From: Massilia sp. ST3
GTDB lineage: Bacteria; Pseudomonadota; Gammaproteobacteria; Burkholderiales; Burkholderiaceae_D
Reading direction: 5' to 3'
DNA length: 64,000 bases
Assembly: GCF_018119405.1 (NCBI RefSeq)
Contig: NZ_JAGPWC010000018.1
Span: 22,531-86,530 of the forward strand
Under the pieces are notes generated by a model. It ran no database searches and was not told the origin of the DNA. It was given only the letters and a program-made list of their open reading frames with translations. Shown piece by piece: positions 17,938 through 25,241 of this stretch. How positions within the stretch are numbered: the stretch's first letter is position 1; every line of letters starts with the position of its first letter. Both the position numbers and the translations under genes were made by a program.

Positions 17938-20049
17938 TCAGAATGCGGCGTGCAGGGTCAGCTCGACGCTGCGCTCGGCGCCCATCCAGCAGTTCTGCGC
18001 GCTGTGACAGGCGCCGACGTAGCGCTTGTCGCCCAGGTTGCTGGCGGTGAGGCCCAGGCGCCACGTCTTGTTCAGGCGCAGCATCGCGGCCGCGTCGAAC
18101 ACGGTGTAGGCAGGCACGGTGGCGCTGTTCGCCGCATTCATCTGGCTCTCGCCCACGTAGCGCACGCCGGCGCTGAGGTCGAGCGCATCCATCGGCTGGT
18201 AGTTCAGCCACAGCGAGGCCTGCTTGCCGGCCACCCACACCGGGGTCTTGCCGACCAGCGAAGGATCGGAGGCGTTCTCGGTCACCTCCATGTCCAGGCG
18301 CGTCAGGCCCAGGGTAAAGTCCAGCTTGTCGCTAATAGCCTGGTTCCACGAGACTTCCACGCCGGTCGAGCGCACCTCGCCGTTCTGGGTGTACTGCATG
18401 AAGTCGGGCGTGTTGACCACCACGTTCTGCTTGCGAATCTCGAATCCGGCCGCGGTCAGCTGGGTGCGGCCGTCCTGCGAGCGGACCTTTACGCCGGCTT
18501 CCATCTGCTTGGCGGTGGTCGGCTTGAAGGCCGCGCCGGTGAGGGAATCGACGCCGGAAGCCGGCTCGAACGAGGTCGAGTAGTTGAGGTAGGGCGCCAG
18601 GCCGTTGCCGACCTGGTAGATCGCGGCGATGCGGCCGCTGGTGCGTTCCTGGGCGATTGCCGTGACGCCGCTCGAGGGGAAGCCGTCGTAGCTCGACTGC
18701 TTGGCGTCTTCGCTGCGGTAGCGGTCGCGGCGCAGGCCGCCGAGCAGGGTCAGGGGGCCGAGCTTGGCTTCGTCCTGCAGGTAGAAGCCCAGTTGCGACT
18801 GGCGGATGCCGTGGCGCTCGGTGTAGAAGCCGAAGGGCAGGGCAGCCACGTCGAACAGGTGGTGGTTCGGGTTGCCCAGGTCGATCGAGGGCGTGCCGGT
18901 GCCCAGCGTGTCGCCATAGCGCACGCTGGTGCGCAGTTTCTGGTAGTCGGCGCCGGCCAGCACGCGGTGGGTCCAGGCGCCGGTAGCGAAGCGGAAGGCG
19001 AACTGGTTGTCGACCACGTAGCCGCGCATCGATTCGTCGGTGAAGTAGGCCGAGCGCAGCAGTGTGCGCTTGTCGGCCAGCAGGCCGTTGTTGTAAGTGT
19101 TGCGCTGGAAGCCGTCGGCCTTGGTATAGCGGAAGTTCTGCAGGAAGCTCACGCTGTCGTTGAAGGCGTGCTCGAACTTCCAGCCCGAGAGCAGCGTCTC
19201 GCGCTCCATGCCCGACCAGACGGCGTCGCCGGCGAAGGTGTCGGCGTCCAGGCGGCCGTAGGGCGCGTCGCGCAGGGTGCCGGTCGCCGGCAGCGGCGTC
19301 GAGGGAACCAGGGCCGGGTCATCCTGGTAGTAGAGGTTCAGGTTGAGGCGGGTCGCGGGGCTGATGCGCCACGTGAGCGAGGGCGCGAACAGGCGGCGTT
19401 CTTCCCTGGTTGTCACCTGCTGGCCGTCGCGCTCGCGCGCCAGCGCGACCACGCGGTAATCGACGTCCTGCGAGAGCGGACCGGTGCTGTCCAGGGCCAG
19501 TTCGCGCAAGGCATTGGTGCCGATGCGGGCGCGCACCAGGGTCTCCTGCTTGGAGCGGGGCTGCTTGGCGGTCTGGTTGACCATCCCGCCCGGCGGCGCC
19601 GAGCCGTAGAGCACCGACACCGGGCCTTTCAGCACTTCGACGCTCTCGGTGGCGAAGGCGTCCACCTGCGGCACCAGGTTCCACAAGCCGTCGTACTGCA
19701 GCGGCAGGCCGTCGTAGTAGTTGCGGTAGCTTTCGAAGCCGCGGATGGTGTACTGGTCGAAGATGGTGACGGTCGAGCGGCTTTCCGGCGTCACGCCCGG
19801 CACGTAGCGCAGCGCTTCGTTGACGCTGTCGGCCTGGCGCGAACTCAGGAGCTCGTTGTCGTAGACCTCGTAGCTCATCGGCGATTCCAGCGGCTTGAGG
19901 TCGGACTTGGTGCCGGTGGTGCGGTAGCCGGTAGCGGTGACGCGCACCTGGGCGGTGTCTTCGGTAGCGGTCTGGGCGGTTGCGGGAATCAGGGTGGACA
20001 GGACGAGCAGGCTGGCAAGGCTGCGCTTCGGGATGACAGGCATGGGCAT
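17938..20049 (-). CDS. TonB-dependent siderophore receptor
   Basis: This outer-membrane receptor has a signal peptide (MPMPVIPKRSLASLLVLSTL), a plug domain (PMSYEVYDNELLSSRQADSV; TIRGFESYRNYYDGLPLQYD; EVLKGPVSVLYGSAPPGGMV) and a 22-strand-type barrel ending in Phe (VELTLHAAF). The layout matches siderophore receptors of the FhuA/FpvA type; the siderophore is not identifiable. I start it at ATG 20049 (703 aa). The longer frame from 20094 would translate the Fur box as MIIILIII, which is implausible. It is followed by the PepSY protein gene. Confidence 0.92.
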   Translation of the reverse strand: MPMPVIPKRSLASLLVLSTLIPATAQTATEDTAQVRVTATGYRTTGTKSDLKPLESPMSYEVYDNELLSSRQADSVNEALRYVPGVTPESRSTVTIFDQYTIRGFESYRNYYDGLPLQYDGLWNLVPQVDAFATESVEVLKGPVSVLYGSAPPGGMVNQTAKQPRSKQETLVRARIGTNALRELALDSTGPLSQDVDYRVVALARERDGQQVTTREERRLFAPSLTWRISPATRLNLNLYYQDDPALVPSTPLPATGTLRDAPYGRLDADTFAGDAVWSGMERETLLSGWKFEHAFNDSVSFLQNFRYTKADGFQRNTYNNGLLADKRTLLRSAYFTDESMRGYVVDNQFAFRFATGAWTHRVLAGADYQKLRTSVRYGDTLGTGTPSIDLGNPNHHLFDVAALPFGFYTERHGIRQSQLGFYLQDEAKLGPLTLLGGLRRDRYRSEDAKQSSYDGFPSSGVTAIAQERTSGRIAAIYQVGNGLAPYLNYSTSFEPASGVDSLTGAAFKPTTAKQMEAGVKVRSQDGRTQLTAAGFEIRKQNVVVNTPDFMQYTQNGEVRSTGVEVSWNQAISDKLDFTLGLTRLDMEVTENASDPSLVGKTPVWVAGKQASLWLNYQPMDALDLSAGVRYVGESQMNAANSATVPAYTVFDAAAMLRLNKTWRLGLTASNLGDKRYVGACHSAQNCWMGAERSVELTLHAAF

Positions 20050-20073
20050 GGGTTTCTTTTTGTTAGTGCGAAT

Positions 20074-20092
20074 GATAATGAGAATAATTATC
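20074..20092 (-). promoter_or_regulatory. Fur box of the TonB receptor operon
   Basis: GATAATGAGAATAATTATC matches the classical 19-bp Fur box at 17 of 19 positions. It lies 25 bases upstream of the chosen start, so iron should repress the receptor and PepSY genes. Confidence 0.88.
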
Positions 20093-20172
20093 ATTTAGCA
20101 TGTGCGTGCTGTCAACCCAGCCTGCTGGGAGAGGGGCTTTCCATCGCTCCATCGATTATTGAAAGCCGGCAC

Positions 20173-20201
20173 TGGTCAAACCCGGAACCAGCCGTTATAA
20201 T
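20173..20201 (+). promoter_or_regulatory. Promoter of tRNA-Asn copy 3
   Basis: TGGTCA (20173-20178) and a perfect TATAAT (20196-20201), 17-base spacer. Confidence 0.7.
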
Positions 20202-20212
20202 GCGGCCTCTTT

Positions 20213-20288
20213 TCCCTGATAGCTCAGTCGGTAGAGCGACGGACTGTTAATCCGCAGGTCCCTGGTTCGAGTCCAGGTCGGGGAGCCA
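20213..20288 (+). tRNA. tRNA-Asn (GTT), copy 3
   Basis: Identical by eye to copies 1 and 2 over 76 bases, with CCA encoded. It is followed by the same GAATTCGAA spacer and terminator stem. Confidence 0.97.
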
Positions 20289-20295
20289 GAATTCG

Positions 20296-20329
20296 AAGGG
20301 CCGCATGTGAATGCGGCCCTTTTGTTTTT
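20296..20329 (+). terminator. Terminator of tRNA-Asn copy 3
   Basis: AAGGGCCGCAT pairs with ATGCGGCCCTT around GTGA, followed by TTGTTTTT. The stem is slightly shorter than in copy 2. Confidence 0.9.
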
Positions 20330-20376
20330 GGCGCGGCGGGCTGCGTATCGGTGTTTCTTTTGGCCCCTACCGTTCG

Positions 20377-20408
20377 CACGTCATCCCCGCGAAGGCGGGG
20401 ACCCAATT
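20377..20408 (+). repeat. Family-A palindromic repeat, first of an inverted pair
   Basis: CACGTCATCCCCGCGAAGGC then GGGGACCCAATT. The second copy at 20448-20480 is inverted, about 40 bases away. Confidence 0.85.
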
Positions 20409-20447
20409 CCGTTGAGCAGCCAGGATCAACGTTGTCGTCCTGCACGC

Positions 20448-20480
20448 AAACTTGGGTCCCCGCCTTCGCGGGGATGACGG
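20448..20480 (-). repeat. Family-A palindromic repeat, second of an inverted pair
   Basis: AAACTTGGGTCCCCGCCTTC then GCGGGGATGACGG, the complement of the copy at 20377-20408. Together they could form a 30-bp stem. Confidence 0.85.
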
Positions 20481-20536
20481 AGCGCAGAGTAGTGGATGAA
20501 ATAGCGGTACCATGCCTTTTTTCGAAAGGAGCCCCC

Positions 20537-21634
20537 ATGACCCGCCCATTCAAGATCGCCGCCATCGCCGGCGACGGCATCGGCAAGGAAGTCCTCCCCG
20601 AAGGCCTCAAGGTCCTGGAGGCCGCCGCCCGGCGCTTCAAGCTGCAGCTGGAATTCACCCACTTCGAATGGGCCAGCTGCGACTATTACCTGAAAACCGG
20701 CGACATGATGCCGCCCGACTGGAAGGACCAGCTGGCCGGCATGGACGCGATTTACTTCGGCGCCGTCGGCTGGCCCGCCACCGTGCCGGACCACATCTCG
20801 CTCTGGGGCTCGCTCCTGAAGTTCCGCCGCGAATTCGACCAGTACATCAACCTGCGCCCGGTGCGTCTGTTCGACGGCGTGCCTTGCCCGCTGGCCGGCC
20901 GCAAGCCCGGCGACATCGACTTTTTCGTGGTGCGCGAGAATACCGAGGGCGAATACACGAACCTCGGCGGCGTCATGTTCCCCGGCACCGAGCGCGAGCT
21001 GGTGATCCAGGAATCGGTCTTCACCCGCCACGGCACCGACCGCGTGCTGCGCTACGCCTTCGAGCTGGCCGACGCCCGCGCGCGCAAGCACCTGACGGTG
21101 GCGACCAAGTCGAACGGCATCGCCATCAGCATGCCCTGGTGGGACGGCTGCGCCGACGCGATCGCCAGCGACTACCCGGCCGTCGCGGTCGACAAGCAGC
21201 ACATCGACATCCTCACCGCGCGCTTCGTGCTGCAGCCGAACCGCTTCGACGTGGTGGTCGCGTCCAACCTGTTCGGCGACATCCTGTCCGACCTCGGTCC
21301 CGCCTGCACCGGCACCATTGGCCTGGCGCCATCGGGCAACCTGAACCCGGAGCGGCGCTTCCCGTCGCTGTTCGAACCGGTGCACGGCTCGGCGCCGGAC
21401 ATCGCGGGCAAGGGCATCGCCAACCCGGTGGCGATGATCTGGTCCGGCGCCATGATGCTGGACTTCCTGGCCGGCGCGCCGGATGCGGGCGCGGAACTGC
21501 GCGCCGCGCACGACGCCATCCTGGCGGCCGTCGAGCAGGTCTTGCGCGCGGGGCCGCGCACCGCCGACCTGGGCGGGCAGGCGCCTACCGTGGAGGTGGG
21601 CGACGCGATCGCGGCGCAGGTGGCCGGCGCCTGA
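20537..21634 (+). CDS. Tartrate dehydrogenase/decarboxylase-type beta-decarboxylating dehydrogenase
   Basis: The 365-aa enzyme belongs to the isocitrate/isopropylmalate dehydrogenase superfamily. IAAIAGDGIGKEVLPEGLKV is the start, LLKFRREFDQYINLRPVRLF carries the substrate Arg residues, VVRENTEGEYTNLGG and NLFGDILSDLGP are the Mg and NAD regions, and EPVHGSAPDIAGKGIANPVA is the cofactor loop. The WASCDYYLKTGDMMPPDW segment is typical of tartrate dehydrogenases (TtuC/DmlA), which also act on D-malate. The start ATG 20537 has AAAGGAG 5 bases ahead; upstream frame is repeat DNA. It is a single gene. Confidence 0.88.
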   Translation: MTRPFKIAAIAGDGIGKEVLPEGLKVLEAAARRFKLQLEFTHFEWASCDYYLKTGDMMPPDWKDQLAGMDAIYFGAVGWPATVPDHISLWGSLLKFRREFDQYINLRPVRLFDGVPCPLAGRKPGDIDFFVVRENTEGEYTNLGGVMFPGTERELVIQESVFTRHGTDRVLRYAFELADARARKHLTVATKSNGIAISMPWWDGCADAIASDYPAVAVDKQHIDILTARFVLQPNRFDVVVASNLFGDILSDLGPACTGTIGLAPSGNLNPERRFPSLFEPVHGSAPDIAGKGIANPVAMIWSGAMMLDFLAGAPDAGAELRAAHDAILAAVEQVLRAGPRTADLGGQAPTVEVGDAIAAQVAGA

Positions 21635-21640
21635 GCCGCG

Positions 21641-22084
21641 TCAGCAGCCGCACTGCGCGGAAGCGCCCAGGCGGCCCGGCTCCATGCCGGTGGCCAGTGG
21701 ATGGCCGTCGCGCTTCCAGAAGTCCAGGCCGCCCAGCAGCTCCTTCACCTTGAAGCCCAGTCGCGCCAGCTTCCACGCGCCCTTGGTCGAGCCATTGCAG
21801 CCGATGCCGTCGCAGTAAACGACATAGGTCTTGCCGCGCTCGAGCGATGAGGTGCTGTGGTCGTCCATGGTCCGGTGCGGGAAGCTGATCGCGCCGGGAA
21901 TATGGCCGGCCGCATAGAGGTCCGGACTGCGGGTGTCGATCACCACGATGGCGTTGACCCCGTTCAGCAGGTCTTGCGCCAGGTCGGCGGAGTCGGTGTG
22001 GTAGGCCAGCTTGGCCTGCATGAAGGCGGCGCTCTGCTCGGGATCGGGGGCGGGGAATTGCAGCACCAGCGAAGGGATGGACAT
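21641..22084 (-). CDS. Rhodanese-like sulfurtransferase domain protein
   Basis: This 147-aa single-domain rhodanese has IVVIDTRSPDLYAAGHIPGA, then an active-site loop VVYCDGIGCNGSTKGAWKLA with the catalytic Cys first, and a closing LLGGLDFWKRDGHP. Rhodaneses move sulfane sulfur; the acceptor is unknown. The start at 22084 is preceded by AGGAG and gives MSIPSLVLQFPAPDPEQ. The upstream frame to 22171 crosses the divergent regulator gene and is rejected. The C-terminus ends QCGC. It is divergent from the MocR-type gene and convergent with the dehydrogenase. Confidence 0.87.
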   Translation of the reverse strand: MSIPSLVLQFPAPDPEQSAAFMQAKLAYHTDSADLAQDLLNGVNAIVVIDTRSPDLYAAGHIPGAISFPHRTMDDHSTSSLERGKTYVVYCDGIGCNGSTKGAWKLARLGFKVKELLGGLDFWKRDGHPLATGMEPGRLGASAQCGC

Positions 22085-22170
22085 GGATGGCTCCTGTATT
22101 GGGGACGCTGTCATTCTAGGGCGCGCATGGCATGATGGCGGATGCCAATTTCCAGTCATCGATAAGACCA

Positions 22171-23619
22171 ATGCCGGAATCCCAGACTACGCCCGCCCTC
22201 TGGATCAACCTGTTCCAAAGCCACGACCAGCCCGGCCTGCCGCTGCGCGAGCGCGTCTGTGCGGCCCTGCGCGGCGCCATCCGGCGCGGCGAGCTGGGGC
22301 AGGGCGCGCGCCTGCCCGCCACGCGGGTGCTGGCGGCCGACCTGGCGATCTCGCGCGTGACCGCGGAGGCGGCCTATGCGCAACTGGAGGCCGAAGGCTA
22401 TGTGACGCGTCGCGTTGGCCATGGCACCGTCGTCTCCATCGCTTCGCCCGGCTGGCAGGCCCCCGCCCGCGTTGCACAAGCAGCGGCAACGCTGTCGCGC
22501 CGCGGCGCCGCCATCGTCGGGACCGGCGGCTGCCGTGACCCGCTCGTACCGCGCGCTTTCTGCGCCGGCAGCCCCGACCTGCGCGCCTTCCCGGTCGAGA
22601 CCTGGCGCCAGATCACGGCGCGCCAGTTGCGCAGCCAGGGCGAGGCGCTGATGGGCTATGGCGACCCGCAGGGTTACGCACCGCTGCGCGAAGCGATCGC
22701 CGGCTACCTGGCGCAGTCGCGCGGCGTGCGCTGCGACGCCGGGCAGGTGGTGGTGCTCACCAGCTCGCAACAGGCGTTGCAGCTCTTGGCCATGCTGTTG
22801 CTCGATCCGGGCGACGCGGTGCACATCGAGGAGCCGGGCTATGTCGGTGCGCGCAACGCTTTCGCCAGCGCCGGTGCCCGGCTGCTGCCGGCCGCGGTCG
22901 ACGCCGAAGGCATGGCAGTCCCGGCGCGTGCGGCGCGGCTCACCTACCTGACGCCCTCGCACCAGTATCCGACCGGCGCCACGCTCGGTCTCGCACGCCG
23001 GCTGGCGCTGCTGGAGGCCGCACAGCGCGATGGCGGCTGGATCGTCGAGGACGATTACGACAGCGAGTTCCGCTACGATGCGCGTCCGCTGCCGGCCATG
23101 CAGGGCCTGGACCGCCATGGCCGCGTGATCTACCTGGGCACCTTCTCGAAGGTGCTGTTCCCCTCGCTGCGCCTGGCCTACGCCGTGTTGCCGCCCGCGC
23201 TGGTGGAGCCGGCGGTGAAGGCGCGCACGGTGATGGACGGCCACAGCGCCCAGCTGGCGCAGGCGGTGACGGCGGAGTTCATCGCCCACGGCCACTTCGC
23301 GCGCCACCTGCGCCAGATGCGGCTGCTGTACGCCAGCCGGCGCGCGCTGCTGCTCGAGCGGCTGGGCGCGGCGGGCATGGACTGGATGACGCCGCTGCCA
23401 GGCGCCGGCGGCCTGCAGCTGGCGGTGCGCCTGCCGGCGGGCAGCGAGGCGGCGCTCACGCGCCAGGCGGCGGCGCGCGGCATCGCCACGCCTTCGCTGT
23501 CGGCGCTTTACATGGGCGAGCGCAGGCAGGACGGCTGGCTGCTCGGCTTCGCGGCCCTGCAGAACGAGGAGATCATCGGCGCCGTCGAGGCGCTGGCGGC
23601 GCTGCGTCCGGACGCCTAG
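22171..23619 (+). CDS. MocR-type regulator (GntR winged helix fused to class I aminotransferase fold)
   Basis: The N-terminal GntR domain (about 20-85: PLRERVCAALRGAIRRGELG, LPATRVLAADLAISRVTAEA, VTRRVGHGTVVS) is joined to a PLP aminotransferase-like domain with the cofactor Lys in YLGTFSKVLFPSLRLAY. MocR proteins usually regulate vitamin B6, GABA or related genes and bind an amino compound as a PLP adduct. The divergent rhodanese gene 86 bases away is the likeliest local target. The preferred start is ATG 22171 (482 aa); ATG 22132 is in frame but would overlap the promoter region. Confidence 0.88.
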   Translation: MPESQTTPALWINLFQSHDQPGLPLRERVCAALRGAIRRGELGQGARLPATRVLAADLAISRVTAEAAYAQLEAEGYVTRRVGHGTVVSIASPGWQAPARVAQAAATLSRRGAAIVGTGGCRDPLVPRAFCAGSPDLRAFPVETWRQITARQLRSQGEALMGYGDPQGYAPLREAIAGYLAQSRGVRCDAGQVVVLTSSQQALQLLAMLLLDPGDAVHIEEPGYVGARNAFASAGARLLPAAVDAEGMAVPARAARLTYLTPSHQYPTGATLGLARRLALLEAAQRDGGWIVEDDYDSEFRYDARPLPAMQGLDRHGRVIYLGTFSKVLFPSLRLAYAVLPPALVEPAVKARTVMDGHSAQLAQAVTAEFIAHGHFARHLRQMRLLYASRRALLLERLGAAGMDWMTPLPGAGGLQLAVRLPAGSEAALTRQAAARGIATPSLSALYMGERRQDGWLLGFAALQNEEIIGAVEALAALRPDA

Positions 23620-23664
23620 GGTCTGTCTGACCGAACCCGGAGGCGATAACTCGATTGTTGACGC

Positions 23665-23786
23665 GATTCGTAGGGTGGACGGGTTCCCCGTCCACGCGGT
23701 GATAGTTTGCGTCGAGATCATCCCGCACGAAAGCGGAGCCTCTACCTATCACCGCGTGGACGGCGAAGCCGTCCACCCTACGAATC
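23665..23786. repeat. Family-B element: 122-bp imperfect palindrome
   Basis: The left end GATTCGTAGGGTGGACGG and the right end CCGTCCACCCTACGAATC are exact inverses. Inside, CGTGGACGGGTTCCCCGTCC and the mirrored TATCACCGCGTGGACGGC form two smaller hairpins. The element fills the gap between two convergent genes. A half copy is at 39151. The form is that of a small non-autonomous repeat; no transposase is nearby. Confidence 0.75.
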
Positions 23787-23827
23787 AGACTAACTGTGGC
23801 CAGGCTCGGCAGACAGCGCTTAGATGC

Positions 23828-24715
23828 TCAGCCGTGGCCGGCCGCTTCTGTACGCAACCAGTCCAGCGCGGCCTCGACCTGCGGCGCCGGCGCGTGGCCC
23901 GCGCTGCGCACGAGGTGGTAGGTGTGGCCGGGGATCGCGGGGCCGAACGGTTGCACCAGGCGCCCCGCCGCGATCTCGTCCGCCAGCAGCTCGAGGCTGA
24001 GCAGAGCGATCCCCTGGCCCGCGAGCGCGGCCTGGATCGCGTGCCCCTCGTCCGAGAAACGCAGCCCGCCCTTGGGCGCACGCCAGGGCAGGCCGGCGGC
24101 CGCGAACCAGTTCTTCCAGGTCGGATTGAGCGGATGCTGGCGGCTCCACTTGAAATCGATCAGCGGCAGCGCGCCGAGGTCCGCCGGCGCGGCCACGCCC
24201 AGCGCGGGGCTGGCCAGCGGCGCGAAGCGGTCGGTGAACAGCGCTTCCGTCACCATGCCCGGATAGGGCCCCCGTCCGTAGCGGATCGCCAGGTCGGCGT
24301 GGTCGGCGCCGAGGTCGACCGCCTGGTCCGAGGCATGCAGCTCCAGGTCGATGTCCGGATGCAGGCGGCGGAAGCGCGCTACCCGCGGCGCCAGCCAGCG
24401 CGCCATGAAGGCGTTCGTCGCCGAGATTGTCACCACGCGGCGGGCCTTCCTGTTGTCCAGTCCCTGCAGCGCCATCTCGAAGGCATTGAAGCCGTCGCGC
24501 AGCACGGGGTAGAGCGCCTGGCCGGCCTCGGTCAGGACCACCTTGCGCACCTGCCGGTCGAACAGCGCGAGGCCGGTGTACTCCTCCAGGGAGCGGATCT
24601 GATGGCTGATCGCGGTCGGCGTCACCGCCAGTTCGTCGGCCGCCAGCTTGAAGCTGCCGCGCCGGGCCGCCGCTTCGAAAGCGCGCAATGCCGAGAGGGG
24701 AGGAAGTCGCCGCAT
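23828..24715 (-). CDS. LysR-family transcriptional regulator (GcvA-like)
   Basis: This 295-aa LysR protein has an N-terminal winged helix LSALRAFEAAARRGSFKLAA, VTPTAISHQIRSLEEYTGLA, LFDRQVRKVVLTEAG, which is the GcvA subgroup signature. An effector-binding domain follows. It is divergent from the RidA-OYE operon with 129 bases between, holding a perfect TGACAA-N8-TTGTCA palindrome. LysR proteins commonly control the divergent neighbour, so regulation of that operon is the obvious inference. The effector is unknown. Confidence 0.9.
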   Translation of the reverse strand: MRRLPPLSALRAFEAAARRGSFKLAADELAVTPTAISHQIRSLEEYTGLALFDRQVRKVVLTEAGQALYPVLRDGFNAFEMALQGLDNRKARRVVTISATNAFMARWLAPRVARFRRLHPDIDLELHASDQAVDLGADHADLAIRYGRGPYPGMVTEALFTDRFAPLASPALGVAAPADLGALPLIDFKWSRQHPLNPTWKNWFAAAGLPWRAPKGGLRFSDEGHAIQAALAGQGIALLSLELLADEIAAGRLVQPFGPAIPGHTYHLVRSAGHAPAPQVEAALDWLRTEAAGHG

Positions 24716-24736
24716 GGCTCGATAGGTGAAATAAAT

Positions 24737-24768
24737 TCAGCTTATGCCTGACAACTTCGCGTTTGTCA
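24737..24768. promoter_or_regulatory. Candidate LysR operator between divergent genes
   Basis: Two overlapping inverted repeats: TCAG-N7-CTGA (24737-24751) and TGACAA-N8-TTGTCA (24749-24768, perfect 6-bp arms). The spacing and location fit a LysR-type recognition site. Confidence 0.45.
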
Positions 24769-24844
24769 ACGCGAGGAGCGAGGCCTATCGTTCCGCTATC
24801 GCCCCATGGGACAGGTCCAGGGGCATTCATCCAAGGAGTCCATC

Positions 24845-25240
24845 ATGTTTGAGCGCGTCATCACCCAACCCGACAACTACGAACCCTTCCTGCTCTCGCA
24901 GGGCATCAAATTCGGCGACTTGCTGTTCATCTCCGGCCAGGCCGGCGCGGGCGACGACGGCAAGATCGTCGACGGCGGTTTTCGCGCCCAGGGCGAACAG
25001 GCTTTCGCCAACCTGGCCCGCGCGCTCGAAGCGGGCGGGTCCAGCCTGAAGGACGTCATCAAGGTCACGATTTTTGTGACCGACATGGGCAATTTCAGCG
25101 AGGTCGTGGAACTGCGCCGCCGCTTCTTTTCCGCGCCTTATCCGGCCGACACCATCGCCGAGATCAAGGCCTTGTACGATCCCAGGGCGATGATCGAGAT
25201 CGAGGCCATCGCCGCCGTCCGCGCCGGCGGGGAGCGCTGA
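24845..25240 (+). CDS. RidA-family (YjgF/YER057c/UK114) protein
   Basis: The small protein (131 aa) has FGDLLFISGQAGAGDDGKIV, the AFANLARALEAGGSSLKDVI helix and the closing ALYDPRAMIEIEAIAAV, where the conserved Arg of active RidA proteins sits. RidA hydrolyses reactive enamine/imine intermediates from PLP enzymes; many relatives serve specific catabolic operons. It starts at ATG 24845 and is followed one base after its stop by the OYE gene, so the two are co-transcribed under the divergent LysR regulator. Confidence 0.88.
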   Translation: MFERVITQPDNYEPFLLSQGIKFGDLLFISGQAGAGDDGKIVDGGFRAQGEQAFANLARALEAGGSSLKDVIKVTIFVTDMGNFSEVVELRRRFFSAPYPADTIAEIKALYDPRAMIEIEAIAAVRAGGER

Positions 25241-25241
25241 G

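Noticed and set aside
20050..20094. Earlier start of the TonB receptor (MIIILIII...)
   Set aside because: These codons are the Fur box and promoter; a signal peptide with a better start begins at 20049.
14097..20329. An integrative element bounded by the tRNA-Asn copies
   Set aside because: No integrase, excisionase, transposase or mobility gene lies between the copies, so only the tRNA duplication itself is reported.
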